From NCBI RefSeq assembly GCF_021922925.1, contig NZ_CP040786.1:3038001-3102000 (forward strand): a DNA stretch of 64,000 nt. Direction: 5' to 3'. A model generated the notes under the pieces. The model had not been told where the DNA came from. It searched no databases and was given only the letters and a program-made list of their open reading frames with translations. Made by a program: the position numbers and the translations under genes. Positions 53,513 to 62,065 of the stretch are shown here, piece by piece. Position 1 is the first letter of the stretch, and each line of letters starts with the position of its first letter. The DNA comes from Clavibacter phaseoli (GTDB lineage: Bacteria; Actinomycetota; Actinomycetes; Actinomycetales; Microbacteriaceae).

Positions 53513-54181
53513 CTACGGCCCGCCCAGCCAGTGGTCGATCCGGTGGTGGTCCGGGCTGAACCCGTGTCCCACGCCCCAGATGACCGCCTGGGTGCGGCTC
53601 TGCACCTGGATCTTCCGGTAGATCGAGCGGATGTAGCTCTTCACCGTGTTGGGGGAGAGGTACGTGAGCGCCGCGACCTCCTGGTTGCTCTTGCCCTGCG
53701 TGATGAGCGCGAGGATCTCCGACTCGCGGTCCGTGATCCCCTCGCGCTTGCCCGGCCAGTCGAGCGACGGCGCGCTCGCGGCCCGGATCGGCGCCTCGTT
53801 GAACAGCTCCTCGCCGGAGTGGATCCGCTCGAGCGCCTCCACGAGCTCGCGTGCCGGCAGCGCCTTGGAGAGGTAGCCCTGCACGCCCTGCCGGCGGGCG
53901 TCGGCGATCAGCTCGGGTTGGAAGTTCCAGGTGTAGACGACCACGCGGCGGGCCCGCGGGTTCCGCACCAGCTCCGCGATCTCGTGGTGGTCGGACTCCG
54001 GCTGCGCGAACGAGTCGTAGAGCACGATGTCGATCTCGTCGGAGAGGGCCGCGTTCGCGTCGATCTCGGCGACGACCACGCGGTCGCGGTAGTCGTCGAA
54101 CATGTGGGCGAGGCCCTTCAGCACCACGTCGTAGTCGTCGACGAGCGCGATCGTGACGGGGCGGGTGCGTGTGGCGGGCAT
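53513..54181 (-). CDS. LuxR-type response regulator, orphan
   Basis: A 222-aa regulator with a receiver domain (VDDYDVVLKG, a likely phospho-acceptor Asp in IVLYDSFAQP and lysine in GYLSKALP) and a LuxR helix-turn-helix (ITDRESEILALITQGKSNQE through NTVKSYIRSIYRKIQVQ). No kinase gene is adjacent, and the segment after the acceptor residue is unusual, so control may be atypical. It starts just after a large inverted repeat and is divergent from a GlsB-like stress protein. Confidence 0.88.
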   Translation of the reverse strand: MPATRTRPVTIALVDDYDVVLKGLAHMFDDYRDRVVVAEIDANAALSDEIDIVLYDSFAQPESDHHEIAELVRNPRARRVVVYTWNFQPELIADARRQGVQGYLSKALPARELVEALERIHSGEELFNEAPIRAASAPSLDWPGKREGITDRESEILALITQGKSNQEVAALTYLSPNTVKSYIRSIYRKIQVQSRTQAVIWGVGHGFSPDHHRIDHWLGGP

Positions 54182-54193
54182 GGATCCAGGATC

Positions 54194-54231
54194 CCACCCC
54201 CAGGGGTGTGCTCCCACACCCCGGAGGGTGG
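54194..54231. promoter_or_regulatory. large nested inverted repeat upstream of the LuxR-type regulator
   Basis: GGGGTGTG-CTCC-CACACCCC (54203-54222) is flanked by CCACCC and GGGTGG (54194-54199 and 54226-54231), giving a 38-base near-palindrome 12 bases before the regulator's ATG. It could be an autoregulatory operator or a leader hairpin. Confidence 0.55.
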
Positions 54232-54305
54232 TTGGTTGAGGTCATCGCCCCGAACGGGCACCACCGCGCGTCTTCCTGACGTGCTCGCACAGAAGAGAGA
54301 TCACC

Positions 54306-54584
54306 ATGCTCGGACTCATCATCAGCCTCATCGTCGTCGGCCTCATCGCGGGCTTCATCGCCCGCGCCGTCGTGCCCGGACGCCAGAACATCGGCATCCT
54401 CATGACCATCGTGCTCGGCATCGTCGGCTCGTTCGTCGGCGGATTCCTCGGCTTCCTGATCTTCCAGCACGACGCCATGGAGGGCTTCTTCCAGCCCGCC
54501 GGCATCATCGGCTCGATCATCGGCGCCATCATCGTCCTCTTCATCTACGTGAAGGTCGGCGGCCGCAAGTCCGTGCGCCGCTGA
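54306..54584 (+). CDS. GlsB/YeaQ/YmgE family membrane protein
   Basis: A 92-aa protein made of three membrane helices joined by glycine-rich turns: LIVVGLIAGFIARAVVPGRQ, then GIVGSFVGGFLGFLIF and GIIGSIIGAIIVLFIYV. This matches transglycosylase-associated/GlsB proteins, which are induced by envelope and alkaline stress in several bacteria. It is divergent from the orphan regulator, whose large dyad lies in the shared gap. Confidence 0.92.
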   Translation: MLGLIISLIVVGLIAGFIARAVVPGRQNIGILMTIVLGIVGSFVGGFLGFLIFQHDAMEGFFQPAGIIGSIIGAIIVLFIYVKVGGRKSVRR

Positions 54585-54648
54585 ACACGGCCGGGCGACC
54601 CGTCGATGCGCTGGCGCGCACCTGACGACAGCCGGTAGTGGAGCACGA

Positions 54649-54685
54649 GGAGGGGCGGGGCGCCGAGGCGGCGGCCCGCCCCTCC
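54649..54685. terminator. convergent terminator hairpin
   Basis: An 11-bp stem (GGAGGGGCGGG and complement) with a structured 15-base loop stands between the convergent GlsB-like and ferritin-like genes. Confidence 0.65.
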
Positions 54686-54698
54686 CGCGTGCCCGGCG

Positions 54699-55532
54699 TC
54701 AGGCGCGGGCGGACTCGCGGGCGCCGTCCGTCGGCCCCAGCAGCGGCGCCCGCGGATCCACCAGCACCGAGCGCGCGGCCGCCCCGAAGCCGTGCATCGC
54801 CTGCCGCCAGTACGCCCGCGGCGCGACCCCGCACGCGCGGAGGGCGGAGCGGTGGTCGACGACGATCACCGCCGCGGCACCCGCCGCGACGACCGTCCAC
54901 GCGGTGCCGATGAGCGCGCGCAGGGGAGCGGGGGCGTCGCGGAAGCCGGTGCGGAGGCGGTCGATCTGGAAGCGGACGTGGTCCCGCTCGTCGTCCGCGA
55001 TGCGCCGCCCGAGGGCGCGGAGCGCGGGATCCGGGGCGTGGTCGGCGAGGGCGTGGAAGTAGCCCGTCGCGACCGTCTCGGCGATGAGGAACAGGCTGAT
55101 CTCCGTCCGCAGCCCGATCAGGTGCCGCAGCCGGGTGAAGGCCGCGTCCGTCCAGTGCGCGGGGAGCGCGGGCGCGTCCAGGTGGTCGAGCGCGCGGAGG
55201 AAGAGCGCCGCGTGCTTCTGCTCCTCCTGCACGAGGAGCGCGAGCGCGTGCGTGTAGGCCGGATCGCCTGCCGCGGTCGCCATCCGCAGGAGGTGCATGC
55301 CGTCGCCGCTCTCGCCGAGCGCGAAGCGCTGGAACGAGCGGACGAACGCGCGACGGGTGCGGGCGTCCATCGGCGAGGGCGTGGCGTCGGGGATCAGCTC
55401 CTCGGGCGTGAGGTGCCGGTCGGCGTTGGCGTGGAAGTGGGCGATCCAGTCGGCGGCGGTCGCCATGCGGGCCGCGCCCGCCGTGCGCGGACGGGGGTCG
55501 GGGTGCGCTGTGCTCTGCGTGCTCGAGGTCAT
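54699..55532 (-). CDS. ferritin-like di-iron protein
   Basis: A 277-aa helical protein. Carboxylate and histidine residues are placed as in ferritin-like di-iron proteins: LVQEEQKHAALFLRAL, then LIAETVATGYFHALADH, and IADDERDHVRFQIDRL. A hydrophobic stretch (about 222-242) may anchor it. The exact subfamily, such as an oxygenase or a stress protein, is unclear. It converges on the GlsB-like gene and is followed upstream by a long gap before the ABC exporter. Confidence 0.75.
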   Translation of the reverse strand: MTSSTQSTAHPDPRPRTAGAARMATAADWIAHFHANADRHLTPEELIPDATPSPMDARTRRAFVRSFQRFALGESGDGMHLLRMATAAGDPAYTHALALLVQEEQKHAALFLRALDHLDAPALPAHWTDAAFTRLRHLIGLRTEISLFLIAETVATGYFHALADHAPDPALRALGRRIADDERDHVRFQIDRLRTGFRDAPAPLRALIGTAWTVVAAGAAAVIVVDHRSALRACGVAPRAYWRQAMHGFGAAARSVLVDPRAPLLGPTDGARESARA

Positions 55533-55928
55533 GCCCTCACGCTAGGAACGGCGTGCGCCCCGCCTCGCCGGGCGCGGGAGTGACCTCGGGGGTCGCCGCG
55601 CCGTATCCCGCGGCGCCCGCGTGGTCCGCGAGGGGGACGCCGGCTACCTCCTCCGCGCGACGGCTCCGCGACGCCGACGGCCTGCCCGCCCGCACGTCCA
55701 TCCGGTGACGCTTCGCCCGCGCGGCGTGATCGCCGCCGTCCGTGGCTCATGATGGGCATGCGCGCATCGGCAGGATGAGCGGTGCGCGCCCCGCCAGCGG
55801 GTCCGGCCACGACGACGACGTCGCCGACCGGGCCGACTCCGGGACGCCGCCCATCTCGCCGCCGCGGAGCATCCCGACCCGGGCGGACCGCCGATCGCAC
55901 CAGGCAGGTGCCCACGAGAGGAACCACC
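55533..55928. other. 396-base intergenic region, no gene recognised
   Basis: This gap separates the divergent ferritin-like and ABC exporter genes. Reading frames inside it are open because of high GC but have no start with a ribosome site and no family resemblance. An in-frame extension of the exporter to about 55782 is low-complexity. It should contain two promoters, but I see no strong box or long dyad. Confidence 0.5.
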
Positions 55929-57830
55929 ATGAGCATGGAAGGCGTCGCCTGGAGCTCGCTCTACAAGATCTCGAGCGCCCGGGACGGCTCGAAGGGCATC
56001 TCCCGGGAGTCCGTCCGCCGGATCCTGAAGTTCGCGGTGCCGTACCGCGCGAAGCTCCTGCTCTTCATCGCGCTGTCCGTCGTGGGCGCGTTCCTCGCGG
56101 TCGCGACGCCGGTGCTCGCCGGCCAGGTGGTCGACGTCATCGTCGCCCGGGGCGAGGTCGGCACGATCATCCGGCTCGCCGTCGTGATCGCCGTCGTCGC
56201 GGTGGCCGACGCCGGCGTCTCGCTCGTGACGCGCTGGTACTCGGCGCGCATCGGCGAGGGCGTAATCCTCGACCTCCGCACCGCCGTGTTCGACCACGTG
56301 CAGAAGATGCCGATCGCGTTCTTCACCCGCACGCGCACGGGCGCGCTCGTGAGCCGCCTCAACAACGACGTGATCGGCGCGCAGCAGGCCTTCAGCGGCA
56401 CGCTGTCGGGCGTGGTCACGAACCTCGTGGCGCTGATCCTCACGCTCATCGTCATGCTCAGCACCTCGTGGCTGGTGACGGTCCTCGCGGTGATCATGCT
56501 CCCCGTGTTCCTCGTGCCCGCGCGCCGCATGGGCGGTCGCCTCGCCGCGCTCCGCCGCGAGGCCGCCGACCACAACTCCGCCATGAGCACGCAGATGACC
56601 GAGCGCTTCTCGGCGCCCGGCGCCACCCTCGTGAAGCTGTTCGGCCGGCCCGACGAGGAGTCCGCGGAGTTCCGCGTGCGCGCCGCCCGCGTCCGCGACA
56701 TCGGGGTCCGCACCGCGATGCTGCAGTTCGTCTTCGTCACCGCGCTGATGCTCGTCTCCGCCCTCGCGCTGGCGCTCGTCTACGGGCTCGGCGGCGTCCT
56801 CGCGCTCGGCGGCCAGCTCGACACCGGCGAGGTGGTCACCCTCGCGCTCCTCCTCACCCGCCTCTACGCGCCGCTGACCAGCCTCGCGAACGCGCGGGTC
56901 GAGATCATGAGCGCGGTGGTCAGCTTCGAGCGCGTCTTCGAGGTGCTGGACCTCGAGCCGCTCATCCAGCAGAAGCCCGACGCCGTCCTCGTCCCCGAGG
57001 GCCCGGTGGCCGTCGAGTTCGACGACGTGCGCTTCGCCTACCCGTCCGCGGACAAGGTCTCGCTCGCCTCCCTCGAGGAGGTGTCGACGCTCGACACCCG
57101 TGGCGGCGAGGAGGTGCTGCACGGGGTGTCCTTCCGGATCGAGCCGGGGCAGACCGTCGCCATCGTCGGCACGTCCGGCGCCGGCAAGTCCACGATCGCG
57201 CAGCTGCTCTCCCGCCTGTACGACGTCGACAGCGGCGCCGTGCGCCTCGCGGGGACGGACGTGCGCGACGTCACCTTCGCCTCCATGCGGCACACCCTCG
57301 GCATGGTGACCCAGGACGGCCACCTGTTCCACGAGACGATCCTGTCCAACCTGCGCCTGGCGCGGCCCGACGCGACCGACGACGAGGTGTGGGACGCCGT
57401 CCGGCGCGCGCGGCTCGAGCCGCTCATCCGCTCCCTGCCGGACCAGCTCGACACCATGGTGGGGGAGCGCGGCTACCGGCTCTCCGGCGGCGAGCGCCAG
57501 CGGATGACCATCGCCCGGCTGCTGCTCGCCCGCCCGCGCGTCGTGATCCTCGACGAGGCGACGGCGGCGCTCGACTCGACCTCGGAGGCCGCCGTGCAGG
57601 CCGCGCTGAGCGAGGCGCTCGAGGGGCGGACGGCCCTGGTCATCGCCCACCGCCTCTCCACCATCCGTAGCGCCGACCTGATCCTCGTGGTCGAGGACGG
57701 CGCGATCGTCGAGCGCGGCACGCACGAGGAGCTGCTCGCCGCGGGCGGGCGCTACGAGGAGCTGCACCGCACCCAGTTCGAGGTGCCGAAGGACGTCGCG
57801 GCGGAGGAGGAGGCGGAGGCGCTGCGCTGA
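55929..57830 (+). CDS. ABC exporter (fused permease-ATPase)
   Basis: A 633-aa half-transporter. Six membrane helices (about 38-310) are followed by an ATPase domain with Walker A VGTSGAGKSTIAQLL, signature YRLSGGERQRMTIARLL, Walker B VVILDEATAALDS and switch VIAHRLSTI. A stretch of about 20 residues after FAYPSADKV widens the start of the ATPase domain, as in many actinobacterial exporters of this type. It likely works as a homodimer exporting lipids or drugs. The ATG after GAGAGGAACCACC is preferred to a longer low-complexity upstream frame. Confidence 0.93.
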   Translation: MSMEGVAWSSLYKISSARDGSKGISRESVRRILKFAVPYRAKLLLFIALSVVGAFLAVATPVLAGQVVDVIVARGEVGTIIRLAVVIAVVAVADAGVSLVTRWYSARIGEGVILDLRTAVFDHVQKMPIAFFTRTRTGALVSRLNNDVIGAQQAFSGTLSGVVTNLVALILTLIVMLSTSWLVTVLAVIMLPVFLVPARRMGGRLAALRREAADHNSAMSTQMTERFSAPGATLVKLFGRPDEESAEFRVRAARVRDIGVRTAMLQFVFVTALMLVSALALALVYGLGGVLALGGQLDTGEVVTLALLLTRLYAPLTSLANARVEIMSAVVSFERVFEVLDLEPLIQQKPDAVLVPEGPVAVEFDDVRFAYPSADKVSLASLEEVSTLDTRGGEEVLHGVSFRIEPGQTVAIVGTSGAGKSTIAQLLSRLYDVDSGAVRLAGTDVRDVTFASMRHTLGMVTQDGHLFHETILSNLRLARPDATDDEVWDAVRRARLEPLIRSLPDQLDTMVGERGYRLSGGERQRMTIARLLLARPRVVILDEATAALDSTSEAAVQAALSEALEGRTALVIAHRLSTIRSADLILVVEDGAIVERGTHEELLAAGGRYEELHRTQFEVPKDVAAEEEAEALR

Positions 57831-57850
57831 CCTCGGCTCGCCTCGGCTCG
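57831..57850. repeat. tandem 10-bp duplication CCTCGGCTCG
   Basis: Two perfect copies lie in the short gap between the convergent exporter and sugar isomerase genes. Confidence 0.7.
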
Positions 57851-57852
57851 CC

Positions 57853-58689
57853 TCACCCGAAGACGCGCCGCACCACCTCGTGCTCCTGCTCGAGGCCGTC
57901 CCACTCGTCGGATCCGTCGGGGCGGCTCGACTCGTTCACCATCGCGAGCGCGCCCGCGAAACCGGCGTCCTGCAGCACGCGGAGGGAGCGCGCGTAGTCG
58001 ACGTCGTCGAGGCGGCCGTCCTCGTGGCGGTGGGCCTTGGCGTGGCACGTCACGGCGTGCTCGGCGATGCGGGCGAGCTGCTCGTGCTTGTCGGGCATCG
58101 TCCAGTTGCCGAGGTCGATGAGGAGACGGATCTCGCCGGCGTCCGCGAGCAGGGCGAGCACGGCGTCCGCGTCGGGCATCATCTCGCGCCAATTTTCGAC
58201 GACCACCTGGATCCCCGGGTGCCCCTCCGCGAGCCGCGACAGCCGCCGTGCGCTCGCCGCGAGCAGCTCGGGGGTGGGCGCGCTGCGGCCGGCGCCGACG
58301 CGGGCGTGGTGCGCGCCGAGGGCGAGGGCGTCGTCGAGGCGGTCGGAGATCCACCGCTCGTGCAGGTCGGCGTCGGTGGGGTGCACGAGGTCGCCGTCGT
58401 CGACGAGGAACGCGTCGAGCACGATGCCGGACGACTCGAGCGACGACCGCAGCTCGTCCAGGTAGGAGGCGTCGCGCGTCGGCAGCTGGAAGTGCGCGAG
58501 CTGCACGGCCCTATAGCCGCGTCGCGCGAGCTCGGCGGGCAGGTCGAGGAGGTCGAGGGCGCCGTCCGCGCGGGTGGGGGAGCCGGATCCGTCCGGGCCG
58601 GGGACGCGCGGATGCCCGAGCGTCCCGTCGAGGGACCAGGCGTGGACGGCCTTGTCGGTGGGGCGCGTGGTGCCGGTCGAGCCGGTCAC
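57853..58689 (-). CDS. sugar phosphate isomerase/epimerase (AP endonuclease 2-like TIM barrel)
   Basis: A 278-aa TIM-barrel protein. Metal-binding residues typical of the xylose isomerase-like family appear in VVVENWREMM, LIDLGNWTM and TCHAKAHRHEDG, with a glutamate near the end in MVNESS. The family includes epimerases and the 3-keto-glucoside lyases/hydratases of the newer 3-keto sugar pathways. The GTG start overlaps the stop of a 13-codon upstream frame. A ThuA-like gene and a Gfo/Idh gene are divergent to it, supporting sugar catabolism. Confidence 0.82.
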   Translation of the reverse strand: MTGSTGTTRPTDKAVHAWSLDGTLGHPRVPGPDGSGSPTRADGALDLLDLPAELARRGYRAVQLAHFQLPTRDASYLDELRSSLESSGIVLDAFLVDDGDLVHPTDADLHERWISDRLDDALALGAHHARVGAGRSAPTPELLAASARRLSRLAEGHPGIQVVVENWREMMPDADAVLALLADAGEIRLLIDLGNWTMPDKHEQLARIAEHAVTCHAKAHRHEDGRLDDVDYARSLRVLQDAGFAGALAMVNESSRPDGSDEWDGLEQEHEVVRRVFG

Positions 58690-58727
58690 CGGATCGCTCC
58701 GGTCGCGTCGTGGGCGATGGCGTTCAT
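58686..58727 (-). CDS. possible 13-residue leader peptide coupled to the TIM-barrel gene
   Basis: A short frame encoding MNAIAHDATGAIR has a better ribosome site (GGGAGG with a short spacer) than the gene it precedes. Its TGA overlaps that gene's GTG as GTGA. Translation of the leader could load ribosomes onto the main start. The peptide has no run of one amino acid that would suggest attenuation. The assignment is inference. Confidence 0.4.
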   Translation of the reverse strand: MNAIAHDATGAIR

Positions 58728-58870
58728 GCGGCCTCCCGAGTCGCCCGCATCGGCGCGGGGCATGCGTACGATCGTAGGCGCGGGCATGCCGCGTCGTCAC
58801 GGCCGATCTCGGGCCCGACCCGGCAGGCAGGCGTCCCGCCCACCCCGATCACCGCCGAACGAGGAGCGCC

Positions 58871-59602
58871 ATGGACATCGTCGTCTGGAACGAGAACGTG
58901 CACGAGAGCCGGGGTGACGCGACCGTCCTGTCGCACTACCCGGACGGGATCCACCGGGTCGTCGCCGACGGCCTCCGCGAGCTGCTCGGCGGCGACGCGT
59001 CCGTGAGCACCGCCACGCTGCAGGATCCCGAGCACGGCCTCACCGAGGAGCGCCTCGCCGCGACCGACGTCCTCTACTGGTGGGGCCACGTCGCGCACGG
59101 CGAGGTGTCCGACGAGGTCGTCGCGCGCGTGATCCGCCACGTGCACGCCGGCATGGGCCTCGTCGTCCTGCACTCCGGCCACTACTCGAAGGTCTTCACG
59201 CGCCTCATGGGCACCACGTGCTCGCTGAAGTGGCGCAACGACGGCGAGCGCGAGCTGGTCTGGACCATCGCGCCGCAGCACCCGATCGCCGAGGGGGTCC
59301 CGCACCCGATCGTCATCGACCGGCAGGAGATGTACGGCGAGCAGTTCGACATCCCGCGCCCCGACGAGGAGGTGTTCCTCTCCACCTTCGCGGGCGGCGA
59401 GGTCTTCCGCTCCGGCGTCGCGTACCACCGCGGCCGCGGCCGGGTCTTCTACTTCTCGCCCGGCGACCAGGAGTACCCCGTGTACCACCACCCCGACATC
59501 CGCCGCGTGCTCGCGAACGCCGCCCGCTGGGTCGCGCCCACCCAGGGCCGCGCCGACCTCACGGCCGACGAGCACCCCCGCGACTGGTTCCTCGCCCGAT
59601 GA
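58871..59602 (+). CDS. ThuA-like protein
   Basis: A 243-aa protein of the ThuA (trehalose utilisation) family, a flavodoxin/glutamine-amidotransferase-like fold. It shows VVWNENVHE at the start, [13 protein letters not shown] and [13 protein letters not shown] around the expected active-site region, and [20 protein letters not shown] near the end. ThuA works with the Gfo/Idh dehydrogenase ThuB in 3-keto disaccharide metabolism, and here a Gfo/Idh gene overlaps it by four bases. It is divergent from the TIM-barrel isomerase gene. Confidence 0.88.
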   Translation: MDIVVWNENVHESRGDATVLSHYPDGIHRVVADGLRELLGGDASVSTATLQDPEHGLTEERLAATDVLYWWGHVAHGEVSDEVVARVIRHVHAGMGLVVLHSGHYSKVFTRLMGTTCSLKWRNDGERELVWTIAPQHPIAEGVPHPIVIDRQEMYGEQFDIPRPDEEVFLSTFAGGEVFRSGVAYHRGRGRVFYFSPGDQEYPVYHHPDIRRVLANAARWVAPTQGRADLTADEHPRDWFLAR

Positions 59603-60696
59603 GCGCCGCGAGGAAGCCCGCCGCGCCCACCGCTGCCGCCGCGTCCGCCTACGACGGCCCCCGCGTCCGCGTGATCCACGTCGGCCTCGGCGGCTGGGGC
59701 GGCGACTGGGCGCGCAACGCCGTGCCGGCCGTCGCCGAGATCGAGGTGGCCGCGATCGTGGATCCGAGCGAGCCCACCCGCGAGAGGGTGCGCGCGCTGC
59801 TCGGCCTCCCCGACTCCGCCGCGTTCGCCTCGCTCGCCGACGCGCTCGCCGCGGTGGAGGCGGACGCCGTCATCGTCACGGCCCCTGCCGTCACGCACGC
59901 GCCGCTCGCGCTGGAGGCGCTCGCGGCGGGCAAGCACGTGATCGTCGAGAAGCCCTTCGCGAACTCGACCGCCGAGGCCGCCGCCGTGGTCCGCCGCGGT
60001 GAGGAGCTCGGGCGCATCGTGCAGGTCAGCCAGAACTACCGCTGGTACCCGGCCCCGCGCCGCGTGCGCGAGCTGCTCGCGGCCGACGCGCTCGGCGAGG
60101 TCGCGACCATCGCGATCGACTTCCGCCAGTGGGACAACGACGAGCCCGACGACTACCCGCACTACCGGTTCCCGCAGCCGATCATCAACGACATGGCGAT
60201 CCACCACTTCGACCTGATCCGCATGGTCACGGGTCGCGAGGCCGTCCGCGTGTTCGCGCGCACGAGCAACCCGTCGTTCAGCCACTACCGCGACCCGGCG
60301 GTCGCCTCCATGGTCATCGAGCTGGAGGGCGGCCTGGTCGTCGACTACCGCGGCAGCTGGCTGCACCGCGGACCCGTCACGCCGTGGGCGGGCGAGTGGC
60401 GCATCTCCGGCGAGGACGGCGAGCTGACCTTCACGAGCCGCGGCGGGGACGGCGCCTCGGCCGACCGGGTCGGGATCCGCGACGCCGACGGCGCCGAGCG
60501 CGCGCTCGACCTCGAGACGCTGCCGCTCATCGGCCGCGCCGCGGGCCTGCGCGCCTTCGCCCTCTCCATCCTCGGCGGCCCGCCGCCCGAGACGAGCGGC
60601 CGCGACAACCTCGGCAGCCTCGCGCTGATGGAGGCGGCCGGCCGCTCGGCGGAGTCCGGCCGCTTCGAGGAGGTGCGCGACCCGCTCGCGGAGTAG
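59599..60696 (+). CDS. Gfo/Idh/MocA family oxidoreductase
   Basis: A 365-aa NAD(P)-dependent sugar dehydrogenase with cofactor loop [19 protein letters not shown] motif in [10 protein letters not shown], and substrate-domain [17 protein letters not shown]. About 25 Ala-rich residues precede the Rossmann fold. The ATG overlaps the ThuA stop (ATGA). With ThuA and the divergent isomerase it likely oxidises a sugar or glycoside at C3 or reduces a 3-keto product. Confidence 0.9.
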   Translation: MSAARKPAAPTAAAASAYDGPRVRVIHVGLGGWGGDWARNAVPAVAEIEVAAIVDPSEPTRERVRALLGLPDSAAFASLADALAAVEADAVIVTAPAVTHAPLALEALAAGKHVIVEKPFANSTAEAAAVVRRGEELGRIVQVSQNYRWYPAPRRVRELLAADALGEVATIAIDFRQWDNDEPDDYPHYRFPQPIINDMAIHHFDLIRMVTGREAVRVFARTSNPSFSHYRDPAVASMVIELEGGLVVDYRGSWLHRGPVTPWAGEWRISGEDGELTFTSRGGDGASADRVGIRDADGAERALDLETLPLIGRAAGLRAFALSILGGPPPETSGRDNLGSLALMEAAGRSAESGRFEEVRDPLAE

Positions 60697-60711
60697 GCGC
60701 GTCACGCGCGA

Positions 60712-60752
60712 GGACGCCGCCCGCGTCACGCAGGAATAGCCGGGCGGCGTCC
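60712..60752. terminator. terminator of the ThuA-Gfo/Idh operon
   Basis: A perfect 12-bp stem (GGACGCCGCCCG and complement) with a 17-base loop begins 15 bases after the dehydrogenase stop codon. Confidence 0.65.
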
Positions 60753-60815
60753 CGCATTGTGATCCGCGAGGCCCGACGGAGTGCCGCCTTCCCGACATCG
60801 ACCGAAGGAACCGCC

Positions 60816-61421
60816 ATGACCCTCACCGAGGACGCCACCGCCCCCTCCACCGCCCGCACCGCCGACACCGCCGTGCCGATCGTGCGCGAGCTCGACGCCC
60901 GCTGGAGCCCGCGCTCCTTCGACAAGGACGCCACCGTCTCCGACCAGCAGCTCGACGCGTTGCTCGAGGCCGCGCGCTGGGCCCCGTCCGGCAGCAACCA
61001 GCAGCCGCGCCGCTTCATCGTCGCCCGCCGTGGCACGCACGCGTTCGACACGATCGTCGACGCGCTCGTCGGCTTCAACGCCGCCTGGGCCGTGAACGCC
61101 TCGGCGCTCGTCGTCGCGATCGCCGAGACCTCCACGGTCGAGGGCGAGAAGCGCCCCTACGCCGCGTACGACCTCGGCCAGGCCGTCGCCCACCTCTCCG
61201 TGCAGGCGCAGGCCGAGGGCCTGCACACGCACCAGATGGCCGGCGTCGAGTTCGACAAGCTGTCCGCCGCGTTCGACCTGCCCGAGAACCTGCAGCCGCT
61301 CACCGTCACGGCCGTCGGCACGGTCGCGCCCGCCGACGCGCTCGAGGGCCCGCTCGCCGAGCGCGAGACCGCGCCGCGCACGCGCCTGCCGCTCTCCGAG
61401 CTGGTGCTCGTCCGCGAGTAG
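60816..61421 (+). CDS. nitroreductase family protein
   Basis: A 201-aa flavoprotein of the nitroreductase superfamily. Recognisable parts are ARWSPRSFDKDATVSDQQL, the FMN-contacting ARWAPSGSNQQPRRFI, and LGQAVAHLSVQAQAEGLHTH with a QMAG follow-up. These enzymes reduce nitro groups, quinones or flavins with NAD(P)H. It is a single gene with AAGGAA before the ATG and a strong hairpin after its stop. Confidence 0.9.
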   Translation: MTLTEDATAPSTARTADTAVPIVRELDARWSPRSFDKDATVSDQQLDALLEAARWAPSGSNQQPRRFIVARRGTHAFDTIVDALVGFNAAWAVNASALVVAIAETSTVEGEKRPYAAYDLGQAVAHLSVQAQAEGLHTHQMAGVEFDKLSAAFDLPENLQPLTVTAVGTVAPADALEGPLAERETAPRTRLPLSELVLVRE

Positions 61422-61432
61422 TCCCCCTCCAC

Positions 61433-61472
61433 CACGAGCGGCCGCCGACCCTCGGGTCGGCGGCCGCTCGTG
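61433..61472. terminator. strong terminator hairpin after the nitroreductase gene
   Basis: A perfect 19-bp stem (CACGAGCGGCCGCCGACCC and complement) starts 12 bases after the stop and also faces the convergent small membrane protein gene. Confidence 0.82.
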
Positions 61473-61488
61473 CGTCCGGGCGAGGGCG

Positions 61489-61896
61489 TCAGCCGCCGAG
61501 CACCCGGCCGATGAGGTCCTGCACGAACGGGATCGCGTCCTGCACCTGGTCGACGCTCGCGATGGTGGTGGCGACGAGCGGCCACGCGGATCCGACGAGG
61601 GTCGCGACCACGGCCGACACCGCGGCGACCCAGGCGACGACGCCGCTGCGGGTCATGGCCGCGATCGCGAGCATCGCGAGGCCGACGACGAGCGAGATCA
61701 CGATGCCGAGGGCGATCAGGCCGACGGGCACATCGAGCTGGCCCGCGGTGGTCGCGTCCGCGGCGCCGATGAGCCCGAGCACGGGCAGCAGCACGCCGAC
61801 GACCACGACCGCGGACACGATGGCGCCCGTGAGCGTCGCGGCCCAGACGGCCCGCGGGCGGCGCCGGCGCATGGCCCCGTTCACGCGCGCGCTCAT
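61489..61896 (-). CDS. small membrane protein, 135 aa
   Basis: I do not recognise the family. After a basic N-terminus there are three hydrophobic segments (about 18-45, 57-80 and 85-112) and an amphipathic end with IASVDQVQDAIPFVQDLIG. It should be an integral membrane protein with little exposed mass. It lies downstream of the FAD monooxygenase on the same strand, separated by 169 bases that contain a perfect 16-bp inverted repeat. Confidence 0.6.
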   Translation of the reverse strand: MSARVNGAMRRRRPRAVWAATLTGAIVSAVVVVGVLLPVLGLIGAADATTAGQLDVPVGLIALGIVISLVVGLAMLAIAAMTRSGVVAWVAAVSAVVATLVGSAWPLVATTIASVDQVQDAIPFVQDLIGRVLGG

Positions 61897-61945
61897 CGTC
61901 CGGCCTCGTCCCGGGATCCTCGGGTCGTCTCGTGCATGTCCGCTC

Positions 61946-61979
61946 CTCCTCCATGACGCACGGGTGCGTCATGGAGGAG
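61946..61979. repeat. perfect 16-bp inverted repeat
   Basis: CTCCTCCATGACGCAC, two bases GG, then its exact complement. It lies between the monooxygenase and the small membrane protein genes. It may be a terminator, but its A/T content and length also fit a protein-binding site. Confidence 0.7.
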
Positions 61980-62065
61980 ACGGGTCCGGCGGCGGCGGTG
62001 TCCCGCGCGCCCAGGCGGCCCCCAGCGGGGAGCGCCGGAGGTTCGCCCGGCGGATACCCCTCCCG

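Noticed and set aside
55782..55928. In-frame N-terminal extension of the ABC exporter
   Set aside because: It has no ribosome site and encodes a Pro/Thr/Arg-rich stretch, while the ATG used has a purine-rich site and a normal exporter N-terminus.
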